Origin: Hermatobates lingyangjiaoensis
Lineage: Eukaryota > Arthropoda > Insecta > Hemiptera > Hermatobatidae
Length of the DNA: 64,000 nucleotides
Reading direction: 5' to 3'
Assembly: GCA_026182355.1 (NCBI GenBank)
Contig: JAPFBL010000002.1
Span: forward strand, 3,286,001-3,350,000
Shown here: positions 9,497 through 20,043 of the stretch, piece after piece
How positions within the stretch are numbered: position 1 is the first letter of the stretch
How the letters are laid out: each line of letters begins with the position of its first letter
The notes under the pieces: generated by a model
What the model saw: the letters and a program-made list of their open reading frames with translations, nothing else
What the model was told of the DNA's origin: nothing
Database searches by the model: none
Program-made: the position numbers and the translations under genes

Positions 9497-9789
9497 TAAA
9501 TAAAACTTACAAGTGCAGCAGGTTATCCATTATTCCAAAATGAGTTTTCAGTTTTTCGCCTTATTGACTTTTCTGTTAATTGAAAAGCATGTTTACCGTC
9601 TAACGAAAAAAATTTCTGAAATAATAGAATGTTTCATTATACTTCTTTTTAATCCATGTAATTTTAATAAAAGAAGTATTCAGGTCATCCTCTCAAAGGG
9701 GCCTATTATTTGAACTTTTATTACGTTTTAGATTCTGCAATTTAGGAAAAAAGAAAGCTGGAATGAATCATATATTGACCAAAGAAGTA
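9497..9789. other. Unassigned AT-rich DNA
   Basis: Nothing recognised. Confidence 0.4.
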
Positions 9790-10070
9790 TCTTTTTCATG
9801 ACGCACCATTGGCGAAATCAATAGTGCATACCTACACTATAGAGCCCATTTTTGTGAAAATATCAATACATCAATTTGATCCATCAAACTGTGTATGCAA
9901 GCTACCATAACCTTTTTTTATACACGGACCACCCAATAACACATACAAACTCACACTCACACACATATTCAAAAATCGTCGAAAAAATATCAAAAAAGGA
10001 CTACGGGGATTCAAAACATGTAAATTTGTCAAGATTACCAGATTTTTTTTTTCATACCTCTGCACTTTAA
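9790..10070 (+). repeat. Diverged right-hand part of repeat family I
   Basis: Shares ordered blocks with the right ends of copies at 24306-25540, 32622-34238 and 37318-38758: GCCCATTTTTGTG, TTTGATCCATCAAA, a CA-rich block with CTCACACTCACAC, and CAAAACATGTAA...TCTGTCAA-like sequence. The palindromic terminus is not visible, so this copy has lost its end. Confidence 0.55.
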
Positions 10071-10344
10071 AATATGTTACGCTATAGTTGTAGCTGCATA
10101 TATTTTATAAAACGTAAAAATATGTTTTTTTCCTAAATATAAATGTGTAAATTTTGTCTATCAATTTAATTATTTAAGAGTTTGTTGGTCTAGCACTAAT
10201 AACAACTACAAATGCAGAATCCTTCACACTAAACTGCATAATAATTAGTCCTTTACAGACCAGTTGGGTCTGTTCTTTTTTAAAACTGTTTAATTAATAC
10301 ATCGTTTATTTTAAGAAATCAAGGAAGACGTTTGAAGAGTTGTA

Positions 10345-10350
<6 letters not shown>

Positions 10351-10391
<41 letters not shown>
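10351..10391. repeat. (TA)n microsatellite
   Basis: TA run directly at the outer end of a PLE terminal repeat. Confidence 0.95.
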
Positions 10392-10395
<4 letters not shown>

Positions 10396-10458
10396 ATGCC
10401 ATATAAACACGTGAAATAACAATCAATGATCAAACCATAATATGAAATGAGAAAAAAC

Positions 10459-10502
10459 TACTAAGACCATAACAACCGTAACAAGCAGTTTTGGTCAGAG
10501 TT
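10459..10502 (-). ncRNA. Broken hammerhead-like motif, family A
   Basis: On the minus strand the core reads CTGACCA (G8 lost) and the GAAA box is changed, but the stem I pairing AACU/AGUA is partly kept. It is a decayed relative of 13109-13151. Confidence 0.4.
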
Positions 10503-10661
10503 AAAAACCTAACTGAAACACTAGATGCAGAAACATCTTGTTATTGGGAAAGAAGAGTAGTATTTTAAAAGGGTGTAAAATCCAGGAAAGAACAAATGCC
10601 CACAGAAGGGTGTTTGGGGGAAACAAAGGAGTACAGTAAGAAAGAGTAAAAAAACTACCCG

Positions 10662-10839
10662 CTAGCTGTCAACCCTCTTAGAAGAGGCTATTGCCCTGGT
10701 CAAGAAAGTATCAAGCTTGAAGAGCCCGTTACTAATGTTTATGATATTTGATCTATTAAATTTAATCAGAGAGGATTCGATAATATTTCTTAACAACATC
10801 GATTTTTCATAGGTAATAAATTTAGCTCCTGTTACTAAG
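10662..10839 (-). pseudogene. PLE endonuclease C-terminal fragment, family A
   Basis: An open minus-strand frame of about 58 codons ending in TAG at 10662-10664. It contains KFITYEKSMLLRNIIES and ISNGLFKLDTFLTRAIASSK, which is the tail seen after GIY-YIG domains in PLE proteins (an IxES step followed by an N-x-x-x-GLF stretch). The nuclease active site itself is not present here. The homologous copy at 15484-15800 does retain it, which anchors this call. Confidence 0.65.
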
Positions 10840-10840
10840 G

Positions 10841-12309
10841 ATTATAAAGTTACTTTACAATTAACGATATTAAAAAAAGAATAATGAAAAATAGATTATG
10901 AGATAAAAAAAACACTTATTTTCTAGGAAAGATCTTAGGGTTAACTGATTTTAGTCCCCTTTTTGGAAATCTTATTATTGTTTAGGCAACAGCTTTTTTT
11001 ATCCACGCATGTACTGTTAGTTCTTGTTATACATATATATACAAAACAAATTTTATTCATCAGGAACGGTGAGTTTCCCAGGTTCAAATCAAACATTCAA
11101 AGCGAACGATTTCATTTAAAATTCGTAGTTGGAACCTTTGTATTAACTATGTGTATGAAATTGCAGAAGTATGTATAAAGCATAAACTATTGCATAGATG
11201 TTTAAAATGAAAAATTTTTAGTAACACAAACTTAAACACAAATGTCAGCACAAATACGAGTGCTTTAAGGTAATATTATAAGAAGACATACCTTCCATTA
11301 ATGTTATTTTAAGTTGGGTAAAATAAATCAAATATTTCAATTTATAGGTTTTGTTTGTTTTAAATATTATTAAGTTTTGTATCTTTTAAATGATTTTTTG
11401 TTTTATTAAATATACTTTCTCTGTATACATCTTAATCATTTTAAGAATACTATGTCAAGAGCTTGGGCCACAGAAGATTCTTTGTTTTCATGACAATAAT
11501 AAGAAATGGCAATAACAGTTTTTACTGTTAATCACGTTCAGTGAATGTGTATTACTAACTATGGCTAACTTCTAAAACATTGAGTGACACAAGAGGTCAT
11601 TGGTCGTCTAGTTCTCTATATTTGAGTACAGGGGTTCATTTCTAATGTGAAGCATACCCTCTGATTATAAGTACTTTTCTGGTACTCTACACCGTGGTGC
11701 TGGCAAGCAGAGAGGAGTACCCTATTCAAGTCACCTTAACCTCTCAAGATAAACTGAAAATTGAGAACTTTAAGATACACTATGTTCATATTAACAAATC
11801 TCCATAGTAAATATTATTTACACTGCAAAAGAGAAATAAACTAAAATTCAGGTAATATGGAAGAGAGGAGGTGAGGCAATCATAATTCTATTAGAGTAAT
11901 GTTACAGTAGAAAATGAGAAGAAAAATAGAACTATATGAAAGCAACATTTTCAGAAAATAACAAGAAAATAAGATGAGTTTAATAGTTAGGTTATAAGTT
12001 TCAACAATATTTCTCTTTATATCAGATGAAAGAAAAATCAATTCTTTAACTTCATTTCATTTAACAAAGTGATTCTTCCTGCTAAAATATTCAAACAAAT
12101 CACCTCCTTCTTCTAACAGAGTTTCTGTGCTTTCTAACTCAGTAAAGAAAACTTTGTCAGTTTGTCTTTCGTAAGCCTATCTAGTCTACAGGAATCATTT
12201 CTTTTCACTGTTATAACTGCAAAGGTTAAGGTAGCTTATCTTTCTCTTTATAGTCTACAGAAATATGTAGACTGATAAACCTGATGTTTGTACGTTCACT
12301 GTAAGATAG
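10841..12309. other. Mostly unassigned DNA with one family G remnant
   Basis: 11045-11110 is a diverged copy of the family G terminal repeat (compare 1381-1450). The rest is AT-rich with no gene or RNA signature. Confidence 0.45.
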
Positions 12310-12420
12310 AAGAAGGACATGAGGAAGAAGAGATAATAGATAAAAACTTCTTAATAACCGAGCTGAGACCATGGAAACTAGGAAAAAAGTTTTGACGAGG
12401 AAAGTACGAGTATCAGTATG
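12310..12420. repeat. Dispersed repeat, family L
   Basis: Resembles 26050-26130: both have an AGAGGAAGAA-type purine run, then ACTTCTTAATAAC (or ACTCCTTAATAAC), and a following GACCATGGA-like block. The class is unknown. Confidence 0.4.
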
Positions 12421-12699
12421 ATTCCTCAGTAAATAAAAAATACAACCTACATTATCTGGTGCTGTAACAACAATAATAAACTTAGGGCAATAGCAGAGAT
12501 CAGAAATTTATTGCCACAGCATTCATCGATGCATAATATTTTATATCACCCTAAGCTGTATTTTGAGAAGTAAAGAAAGGTACACAAATATAGACACAAA
12601 TATAACTCAGTTCTATATTTCGACAATCGTCGCCATCAGGAGGTGAAGGAGTTTCTTAACAATAGACAGTTAATGTATTATTGAATTTGTTATTATATA

Positions 12700-12790
12700 T
12701 ATCATCAATGATGAAACCACAATATGAAATGGGAAAAAAATAATAAAGTCTTTCAACCACAACAAGCGGAAATACAATTTGAACAGACAA
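12700..12790 (-). repeat. PLE terminal-repeat fragment, family A
   Basis: Has ATCAATGATGAAACCACAAT, then ATGAAATGGG and TTTCAACCACAACAAGCGG, as in the other family A ends. It is cut before the CTGANGA box. Confidence 0.6.
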
Positions 12791-12799
12791 ATATTGTTC

Positions 12800-13018
12800 A
12801 ATGTACATAAAAACATAGAAAAATTAAAAGCACACACTTACATTCTCTAATTTTTGGTTTGAACCGTCTTCAGGAGAGATAAGAGAACGGGTCTCCAACC
12901 ATCTATGAACCACTGTGCTTGGTTTCCCTCTCTTATCTCTCCTGAAGACGGTTCAAACAAAAAATTAGAGACTGTAAGTGTGTACTTTTAATTTCTCTAT
13001 GTTTCTTTATGTACACTG
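12800..13018. mobile_element. Inverted-repeat PLE terminal-repeat pair, family B
   Basis: Left arm 12800-12886 and right arm 12930-13018 are inverted copies with a 43-bp loop. Each arm carries CTCTCCTGAAGACGGTTCAAA and CTGTAAGTGTGT-like sequence. A single related arm lies at 14680-14800. The related family C forms the cleaner palindrome at 22081-22366. Confidence 0.75.
12939..12970 (+). ncRNA. Degenerate hammerhead-like motif, family B
   Basis: CTC, CTGAAGA (a fitting CUGANGA core), a weak stem II, a changed GAAA box, AATTA, then GAG, which pairs with CTC. Stem I and the cleavage layout persist while the second core box is lost. The mirror copy lies in the left arm. Confidence 0.35.
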
Positions 13019-13073
13019 AAATATATATATATATAAGTATATAAAGAGTCACATAAACACGGGAAATAACAAT

Positions 13074-13217
13074 CACTGATCAAACCACAATATGAAATGG
13101 GAAAACAAGACTAAGATCTTTCAACCGTAACAAGCGGTCTTCGTCAGAGTCAAAAACCCAACTGGTTGAAAGATCTTAGTCTTGTTTTCCCATTTCATAT
13201 TGTGGATTGATCATTGA
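13074..13217. mobile_element. Inverted-repeat PLE terminal-repeat pair, family A
   Basis: 13074-13126 and 13164-13217 are inverted copies (TGATC..CCACAATATGAAATGGG..CTAAGATCTTTCAACC). The 37-bp loop holds the stem II and CTGACGA half of a hammerhead-like motif only once. Confidence 0.8.
13109..13151 (-). ncRNA. Hammerhead ribozyme-like motif, family A (core intact)
   Basis: On the minus strand: GACT, CTGACGA, one base (A), stem II GACCG/CGGTT around a CTTGTTA loop, GAA, the palindrome AGATCT, T at the cleavage site, then AGTC, which pairs fully with GACT. All fixed core bases of CUGANGA and GAA are present. It is one of the best-preserved copies in the window. Fold and activity are inferred from the pattern alone. 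Confidence 0.6.
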
Positions 13218-13222
13218 TATAT

Positions 13223-14574
13223 AAGTATATATCAACAAATTGCATTTATATTACTCTTGAGACTCTATAAATGGCTTGATTGGCCTATAAATTATACTGG
13301 CGAAGAAAGAATTCTTAGTTGTTAATATTCCCTTGCTGTTCTCTAACATCTCAATTGTGTCCAAAACTAAGCAGAAAAAGTGGTGGAAATCAGTTTATTT
13401 TTGAAAAAATAAAATAAGTAAAAAATAACAGAAAAGTAAGCAGCTAAGAAATAAGAAATTGAATTGAACGAATACTGGTTTAAATATTTAAGGCACCAAC
13501 AAGTTCCATTACTAGAACAAATAATGATGTGCAAGTGCAAGGAAAAAATTGTTTAAATTTCAATTTATTCCTGGCTAGTCTGAAGTAATTAAAAAAGTTT
13601 TCTAAGCTGAATTACTTAAATAACTCATTCTACTAAAATCAATAAGAAGTGAAAACTTTGTATTCAAATCTGAAAGATAAGATTATTATGTAATGTTACA
13701 AGTGTGAAAGTTCTTTTTTTTTCAAAAACGGTTGTATCAATTTTCATATTCTATAAGAACAAATAAAGTGAATGCCTGTGCAGTGATAGCACTTGATATT
13801 ACTGAAGGCTATAATTTTCATTTTACTGAAGCAAGAATGAGTTATTTTCTAAAGTCATCTCTTATATAGAAGTGATACTAGTAATTTAAATAGTATTTAT
13901 TTAGTTGTCTTAAGTTAAGTATTCGTTGTCTGTAATTGCGAGTGAAATTTCTCTTTGATTTGTAAAAATTAACTTCTTATCAATAGCATTGATAAGATAA
14001 GTTTTAATATAAATTTATTGATATTAGTTAGTGTTACTAACTATAATGAAAGAGTACATTGTATTCCAGTTTCAAAGTTTCATGTTTCTATAAGTTTCCT
14101 AATGTTAAGCCAACAGTAGTTACATTTGTAACACTTATATGTTGTAACTTTGTACAGTTTGATATTTGTATAGTCATTGTTAGTTACATGATATCTTAGA
14201 TATTCCTTTTGGTGTACGTTTATAGAAGGTTTAAAAAAGATAAAATGTTGGTCTTGAAAGTTTTAAACCGATTCTTTATAAGTATTTTTAAACCCCTTTT
14301 ATTCCCACGCAATCTGTTTGTTTTCCTCTCTTTTTTTTTTATTCAAACAAGAAATTGACTAGGAATGAAAACTGAAACTCTGTGCTTTGATTTGTCTGCA
14401 AAGGTTAGCCCTTCAGGCCAATCAGAAGCAAGGACATAGAAGCAGATGCTATGGCAACGACAGCCAGATGAAAGCAAAATGGCCCGAAAGATCTTGGGTG
14501 CAGAAGCCGATGCAAATTTTAATGGTTTATGTTTAAGAGAATATCTGCTGCCAACTTATACCATTATATATGAT
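13223..14574. other. Unassigned AT-rich DNA
   Basis: No gene recognised. 14390-14530 is less AT-rich (around CCAATCAGAAGC and ATGGCAACGAC) but gives no convincing protein or repeat match. Confidence 0.4.
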
Positions 14575-14810
14575 CAAACCATAATATGATCCATTAATCC
14601 AAAGTACATTTGTATATATGACCATATGGCCATACACAATATGACCATTATGTATATAAAGTGCAATTTGACAAAGAAGCATAGAGAAATTAAAAACACA
14701 CACTTAGAGTATCTAATTTTTGTTTTGAACCTCTTCAGGAGATATCAGAGAGGGAAACTAAGCGCAATGGTAAAGAGACGGTTAGAGATTAACAATGTTG
14801 CCGGTCACTC
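14575..14810. repeat. PLE terminal-repeat fragments, families A and B
   Basis: ATGATCAAACCATAATATGA at 14570-14590 is a clipped family A end. 14680-14800 matches a family B arm with CTTCAGGAGATATCAGAGAGGG on the plus strand. Neither has an inverted partner. Confidence 0.6.
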
Positions 14811-15183
14811 ACACTCACACTACTCACCCGGTCACAGAGAGTAAGGTAGACAAGAATGAATTTATAATTAAATCAAGAAATAATAATAAATAAATAAATA
14901 AAAGATAAACTGAGGGATGAACAGAGGAAATGGCACATATATAAAAGTTATTGTCTAAGTTTTAATAAAAATAGATAAAATAAATAAAACATAAACTAAT
15001 ATTGAGCATACAAATAATAATAATAAATAACTTAAATGGTTTATAAATGAAATAATTAAATAACAAAAGATGAAAAATGTATTAGAGAATAAAAAAATGT
15101 CATAAGGCCTAAATGCAATGACAAGAACTAATTAAATGAAGCATTATCTTATATATATAAACTATATTAATATATAAAAGCTA
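14811..15183. other. Unassigned A-rich DNA
   Basis: Rich in AATAA-type simple sequence. No gene seen. Confidence 0.4.
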
Positions 15184-15232
15184 TATATATATATATATAT
15201 CATTATCCATACCACAATAAGATATGATAAAA

Positions 15233-15275
15233 GACTAACATATTTCAACTGTAACAAACGGTCTTTGTCAGAGGC
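15233..15275 (-). ncRNA. Hammerhead-like motif, family A (G8 changed)
   Basis: On the minus strand: GCCT, CTGACAA (the conserved G is A), a stem II like the other family A copies, GAA, ATATGT, T, AGTC. It lies on the sense strand 3' of the endonuclease. The core change and the imperfect stem I suggest it is inactive. Confidence 0.45.
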
Positions 15276-15483
15276 AAAACCCAACTAAAACACAAGATGT
15301 AGAAATATCATAGTAAAGGGTTGAGAAGAGTGGAGGAAAAGAGAGATATTTTAAAAGATTATAAAGTGCAAGAAAGGACAATAGTCCAGAGAGAAATGTT
15401 TGAGTAGAAAAAATAGAGTACAGTAAGAAAAAAATATATAACTATTAGCTAGCTGTCAAACCTCTTGGATGAGACTATTGCCT

Positions 15484-15800
15484 TGTCATAACTATTCAAG
15501 TTTGAAAAGTCCGATACTAATGTTTATAATATTTGAACTATTAAATGTAATCAGAAATAATTCGACAATATTTCTTAACAACACTGATTTTTCATAGATA
15601 ATAAATTTAGCTCCGGTCTAATCGATATGATGATGTAGTAGAAATGTAGCACCTTATTCTTATAAGGTGCTACATTTCTACTACTTGCGTTGTATTGGTG
15701 TTGATTTACACGTGTCTTTAAAGATTTACCAGTTTGACCAATATATATTTTATGGCAATTTTCGAACGGGATTTTATAAATACCACCGGACTCCAGTTCC
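15484..15800 (-). pseudogene. PLE GIY-YIG endonuclease fragment, family A
   Basis: The minus-strand frame begins with GGIYKIPFENCHKIYIGQTG, which has both halves of the GIY...YIG signature and the CxxxxC/H spacing, followed by KSLKTR with the likely catalytic Arg. The frame then meets a hairpin. The C-terminal tail (AKFIIYEKSVLLRNIVE, later IGLFKLE) resumes after it, and the middle of the domain is missing. A stop after LFKLE ends the frame earlier than in the copy at 10662. It nicks DNA for PLE integration in intact elements; here it is dead. Confidence 0.8.
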
Positions 15801-16440
15801 CTGGGAAAGTTTTATATTAGCATACTGCCTACGTTATTACGTTAAAACGACTTTGCATCGATCAAAAATGTTTAACTTAACACTCCCGAATAAATACTAT
15901 TTAAATTTGTAATGTCACTTCTATAATTAACAGATGACTGGTCCGTTTAATATTCATAAAATTATGATACGTTTCCAGATCTCCTTGAATTCATTTTGAC
16001 ATTTCAATGTTCATGTCTGTCTGTGGGGGGTTGGGTGTATGTGTGCACCTAACACTATATAACACTATTCAGCATTAAGAAATCAAAATGACATGAGACA
16101 AGGCAACCGGGAGCTGCATACAGATGAAAGTCACATTTTAGAAACTTGTCTTGCATGAGGATTTGAATACTTCTCTCTTAAGATGAAAAGTTCTGAGAAG
16201 ACTTACTGGAATTTTTGAGAAAATGCGGAGTATATTACCGATTATACTTATAAAATTATTCAAGTTTTTTAAATTAGATTTAAGCACAAATTAGCGTATA
16301 GCACTTCTTCCTACTCTTCTTCATGATTTTAGCAGTATATTAGATTTGGTGGAGTTCTAGTCAAAATTAAATATGCGAAACAGGCATTATTTTTGCAAAA
16401 TATTTGTTTTTATTTTAAAAGGCGAAAATAAATTCAAACT
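15801..16440. other. Unassigned DNA
   Basis: No gene recognised; 16020-16050 is a G/T-rich patch. Confidence 0.4.
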
Positions 16441-16735
16441 GAGATTGTGAACAAGTGAAGCAATATCTGTAGAGTGGTGCTTAATCTCCCAATTACCACC
16501 AGTTGAATGCGAAGGACGATATTCTTTGGCTTCCAGCCAGCCATTCTCCAACTTTCACACAGTTGCCTCTCTCACCTGACTCTCTCTTCACTTCAATTGG
16601 TTCAAATCTATTTGTTAATCCTCTTATACTCTTTAAACAAATTCAGTTATAACTAATTAAATTTTAAGCGTTTGTTTGGTTTTAAATAGCTTTTTCCTTT
16701 CAACTATTAAATCATTGGGTTTTATATTTAAATTA
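16441..16735 (+). repeat. Direct repeat, copy 1 (shortened)
   Basis: Matches 17787-18138 over its whole length, from GAGATTGTGAAC to ATTGGGTTTTATATTTAAATTA, but lacks many small pieces of 2-10 bp present in copy 2. The two copies flank the Helitron helicase fragment. The class is unknown. Confidence 0.75.
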
Positions 16736-16930
16736 GCAAATGTACCCGTCTTTGACGGAATCAAAAATTCTATTATACTTGGTATTCCAAAATATCTATT
16801 ATAGTATTATACTAATACTATAATTAGAAATTATAGAATAGTAGAAAACACCATTATTAGTACAGTGTTAAACAAATGCCTCTGTATACACTACATTAGC
16901 TGTCTGTCCTTCAGGTTCATGGAAGAACAA
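16736..16930. other. Unassigned DNA between repeat and helicase fragment
   Basis: AT-rich, with TAGTATTATACTAATACTATA palindromic sequence near 16800. Confidence 0.4.
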
Positions 16931-17425
16931 TCAGTTGAAACCTCTGACTATCGAGCAAGTAAACTACAGTTGACCATGTGAGAAAAACTTGGTTTCGCTA
17001 ACTTGAATTCCTGCGTTAGATAAAGTCTCCCTTTGCGACTTAGTTAACGTCATTGCGAAATAGACTCTGAGGGGACCTTGCAATCATTTGAATGGAAACA
17101 GACAGTGGCTCAGAATCAATGGTATGCGTAGTATACACACAGACTCCCCAATACCACATCCAGTCATTATGTCCGCCTCTATGGCATATCTGTGTAGAGC
17201 ACGAACTCAGAGTCGTGTCCCGTTGCACAGTTTTTGGGTCACTCATGTTTCGTAACATGAAATTGCAGCATCATTGGTGCTCCTACTTTAAGTTTTTACT
17301 CATGAGCAGGCAGTCCAGGAGAAATAAATTCAGAGTCAAGAAATTCAATTAGATAATGAACTGCTTCTTCATCACTAATTCAATCTCTTTACTGACTTGT
17401 AAGTTCTTTCCTCGGCTTCATATAG
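16931..17425 (-). pseudogene. Helitron Pif1-like helicase C-terminal fragment
   Basis: The minus strand, read across stops and one shift, shows the usual order of the Helitron helicase C-terminus: SDEEAVHYLIEFLDSEFISP, GLPAH, LKVGAPMMLQ (then a frame change), RNMSDP, then PLRVYFAMTLTKSQRETL, AGIQV, and KFFSHGQL, followed by the spot where YVACSR normally stands. The FAMT.TKSQ and SHGQL stretches correspond to the last helicase motifs. Helitrons encode a Rep/helicase for rolling-circle transposition; no Rep domain or Helitron ends (TC...CTRR) were found here. The fragment has at least four in-frame stops and is dead. Two diverged direct repeats flank it. Confidence 0.8.
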
Positions 17426-17786
17426 CGTAAGAACTTGTTTGTTGATTTCTCATGCCTGTTCATATTAAGGGCTGAGAATTGCTCGTTTACAAAACATTTA
17501 TTCTCAATAGATAGTACATCCTTAACTCTGTGAAACACCATTTCAATGATGTCAAATACGCAATATATTCATGTGCTCAATTGAAATTAAAATCAACTAA
17601 CAATACCTACTTGCCACACCTGTGTATTTTCAAAACAAACTTGTCTGTGAAGTTAGGAAAATACAGCTAAAAGCCCCATAACTTCGCTTCTGTACTGAAT
17701 TAATAATCTATTTAGAGCCCATATTTTAAGTTAGGCACACACAAATCCAGTGTCAATGTTTCAGCTCACTATGTCTAATGGTGGCT
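17426..17786. other. Unassigned DNA upstream of helicase fragment
   Basis: May hold more decayed helicase sequence on the minus strand, but I could not match it. Confidence 0.35.
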
Positions 17787-18138
17787 GAGATTGTGAACTT
17801 GTGAAGCAATCATCTGTAGAGTGGTGCGTTAAATCGTCCATAACTTCACTTCAACCAGTTGAATGTCGAATCACTGAGCCTATATCTTTAGCTTCCAGAC
17901 CTACACAAATCTCAACTTCACACAGTTGCCTCTCTCACCTGACTCTCTCTGGTCACTTCAATTTACCTGTGACAAATCTATTTGTTACATCCGCTTATAC
18001 TCTTTAAACGACAAATTCAGTTATAACTGACAGTAAATTTTTCTAAGGTTTGATTCGGTTTCTCACAATTAGAAACGTAAGAACTTATATCCTTTCTAAC
18101 TATGTACAACAAAATCATTGGGTTTTATATTTAAATTA
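17787..18138 (+). repeat. Direct repeat, copy 2 (longer)
   Basis: The fuller version of 16441-16735. It starts at GAGATTGTGAACTTGTGAAG and includes CACACAGTTGCCTCTCTCAC and ATTGGGTTTTATATTTAAATTA. Confidence 0.75.
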
Positions 18139-19455
18139 ATATTCAGATAAATATTATTAGATAGTATTATACAATAATTAAATGAGACTTGTCCGATGTT
18201 GAATAAATAAAAGTCTTAAAAATATAAATTTATATGTTTTGAAGAATTAAGATATTTTTTGCAGTGTTTGTGAAATGGACATACAGTACCACAAAGAGAA
18301 AGAGTTCATTTCAAAATAATCTTAAGGAAAGTTGTTGAAATAGTTTTTTGGAATTTTGCCAGCTGTAGGGATAGTGCCATCAAGTTAGTGCTCAGAATGA
18401 ATAGTAAGCATTTCTATTGCAAGGCATACTGCAGTTAACTCCCTAGCAAAGTTACTTGTATTAAATGACTTGCAGAATCACCAGTTAATTACTGAGAGTT
18501 ATACATTAATCTTTTCGGTACAGACAGGCAGGCAATTTTTAACCGAGTATAAGTATGCATTGTTCCTGACGTTTATGACCTATATATGTAATAATATAAG
18601 GTATAAGATGATATATAGTAAATGACTAATTATTTACAGTGTGCTTATTTTTATACTATAAATTTCGATGTTAATCTGAATATAGTTTTAATTTAAATCC
18701 TTAAAGTAGCAGTCTAATTGCATGTCTTCAAAATTCATGTTGTAATTCGACTAGCCCCGTTAGACTTAAGCCTGATTTATATTCCTGAGCTGATAAAACA
18801 CCTATATTACCTCTAATCTCCTTCTAACAAATCAAATTCATATTGCACTTCAGTGTTACTAACCAACACAGTAGGCATTAGAAAGTTTTTTTGGGTTCTA
18901 TTGGTAGAGTTTCAATATAAATGATTTTCTCCAAACATGTGAATATAAAAGAGAGGAAACTGGTAATCTTGTATAAACCCTTAAAATTCATTTTTGAAGG
19001 ATAATTCTTCAAAATTGTTATATGATATTCATAATATGTTTATAAATATTAAATTTCTATATCATAAATTATAAGCAAAATATTATAGGAACTATGAATA
19101 ATAACATTTTGATTATTTTTATTTTGATATTCTTTATTATTTAATAAAATATGGGCTTGATGAACATCGACCAAACAGGGAGTTTTTGGGTTTTAAACGT
19201 GGCAGACAAAACTTGTCTGGATATGCTTAACTATGGAATTGAAATGTTAACATTTGAAATGCTTAGCATGTAGTTCATTTGGCATCACCCAGGTTACAAC
19301 ACGCGGAGGCGAACTACATTGTACCCAACCCCACCATATATGCAACATGTGGCAGACACTTGTACTGCATAAACTAAATATATTTAAAATACAAAACCGT
19401 TTAAACATGTGAGACTTTTTATACGTTCAATATGACCACATGAGACAGTGTATAT
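18139..19455. other. Unassigned AT-rich DNA
   Basis: No gene seen. 19150-19340 is less AT-rich but unmatched. Confidence 0.4.
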
Positions 19456-19660
19456 ATATAAGGATATATATATATATATATATAACATAACAGAAACATA
19501 TGTTATACCTCCACAGTTTACTGTTTATGTTGCATGAGAAAGTACACCTGAAATAAGGAGATATATATATATATATAACATAACAGAAACACATGTTATA
19601 TCTCCACAGTTTACTGTTTATGTTGCATGAGAAAGTACACCTGAAATAAGGATATATATA
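19456..19660. repeat. Tandem duplication, 93-bp unit, two copies
   Basis: The block from ACATAACAGAAACA through CACCTGAAATAAGGA occurs twice with a 93-bp offset (TGTTATA at 19501 and 19594). Each unit is separated by TA runs. Confidence 0.85.
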
Positions 19661-19723
19661 TACGTTTTATACCTCGACGGTTTATGTTAAAAACATAGGG
19701 TTTACCTCCCTAAAGCTTTTTTT

Positions 19724-19928
19724 CATTTTTCGGATGAACCATTGATATAAACTAAACTCTTATATTTGTTTGATGCTAAAACAAAACAATTATTCAGAAA
19801 ATCTTTTAGATAACATAACCCGCACATCCAGCCATATAGCATCATCCAGAAATATTGAAATTAGTAGTATGCAGACATCAAACAAATATAAGAGCTTAGT
19901 TTATATCAATGGTTCATCCAAAAAATAA
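19724..19928. mobile_element. Inverted repeat next to PLE endonuclease
   Basis: 19724-19775 and 19876-19928 are about 52-bp inverted copies (GGATGAACCATTGATATAAA and TTTATATCAATGGTTCATCC) with a 100-bp loop. It lies 115 bp upstream of a PLE endonuclease fragment on the plus strand, so it may be that element's terminal repeat. Confidence 0.7.
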
Positions 19929-20043
19929 AAAGAAGCCTTTGGGAATAAAATAGACTGTAAATTAGTTCAAGAAACCTAAACACACTGAACAATATCATAT
20001 TTTTAAAATGAAAAAGTCCCGTTGCTTACAATAGTAACAGTAA

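Larger units (their letters stand above)
10395..10840 (-). mobile_element. PLE copy, family A: endonuclease C-terminus plus terminal repeat
   Basis: Nearly the whole segment is colinear with 15205-15620. On the minus strand it reads endonuclease C-terminus, 3' region, damaged hammerhead-like motif, then the family A end (CCATTTCATATTGTGGTTTGATCA type, then CACGTG), stopping at (TA)n. It is strongly 5'-truncated. Confidence 0.75.
15184..15800 (-). mobile_element. PLE copy, family A, with endonuclease and terminal repeat
   Basis: On the minus strand: GIY-YIG domain (15800 to 15640), a 23-bp perfect hairpin (15635-15657/15662-15684), the endonuclease tail to about 15484, then 3' sequence, a hammerhead-like motif (15233-15275), and a family A end at the (TA)n run. 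Colinear with 10395-10840 over the 3' part. Confidence 0.8.

Noticed and set aside
17040..17352. Open frames on both strands near 17.1-17.35 kb as separate genes
   Set aside because: The minus-strand signal belongs to the broken Helitron helicase in mixed frames, and the plus-strand frame is its shadow.
16441..18138. LTR retrotransposon with flanking LTRs
   Set aside because: The direct repeats lack TG...CA ends, primer-binding site and polypurine tract, and the enclosed coding remnant is a Helitron helicase.
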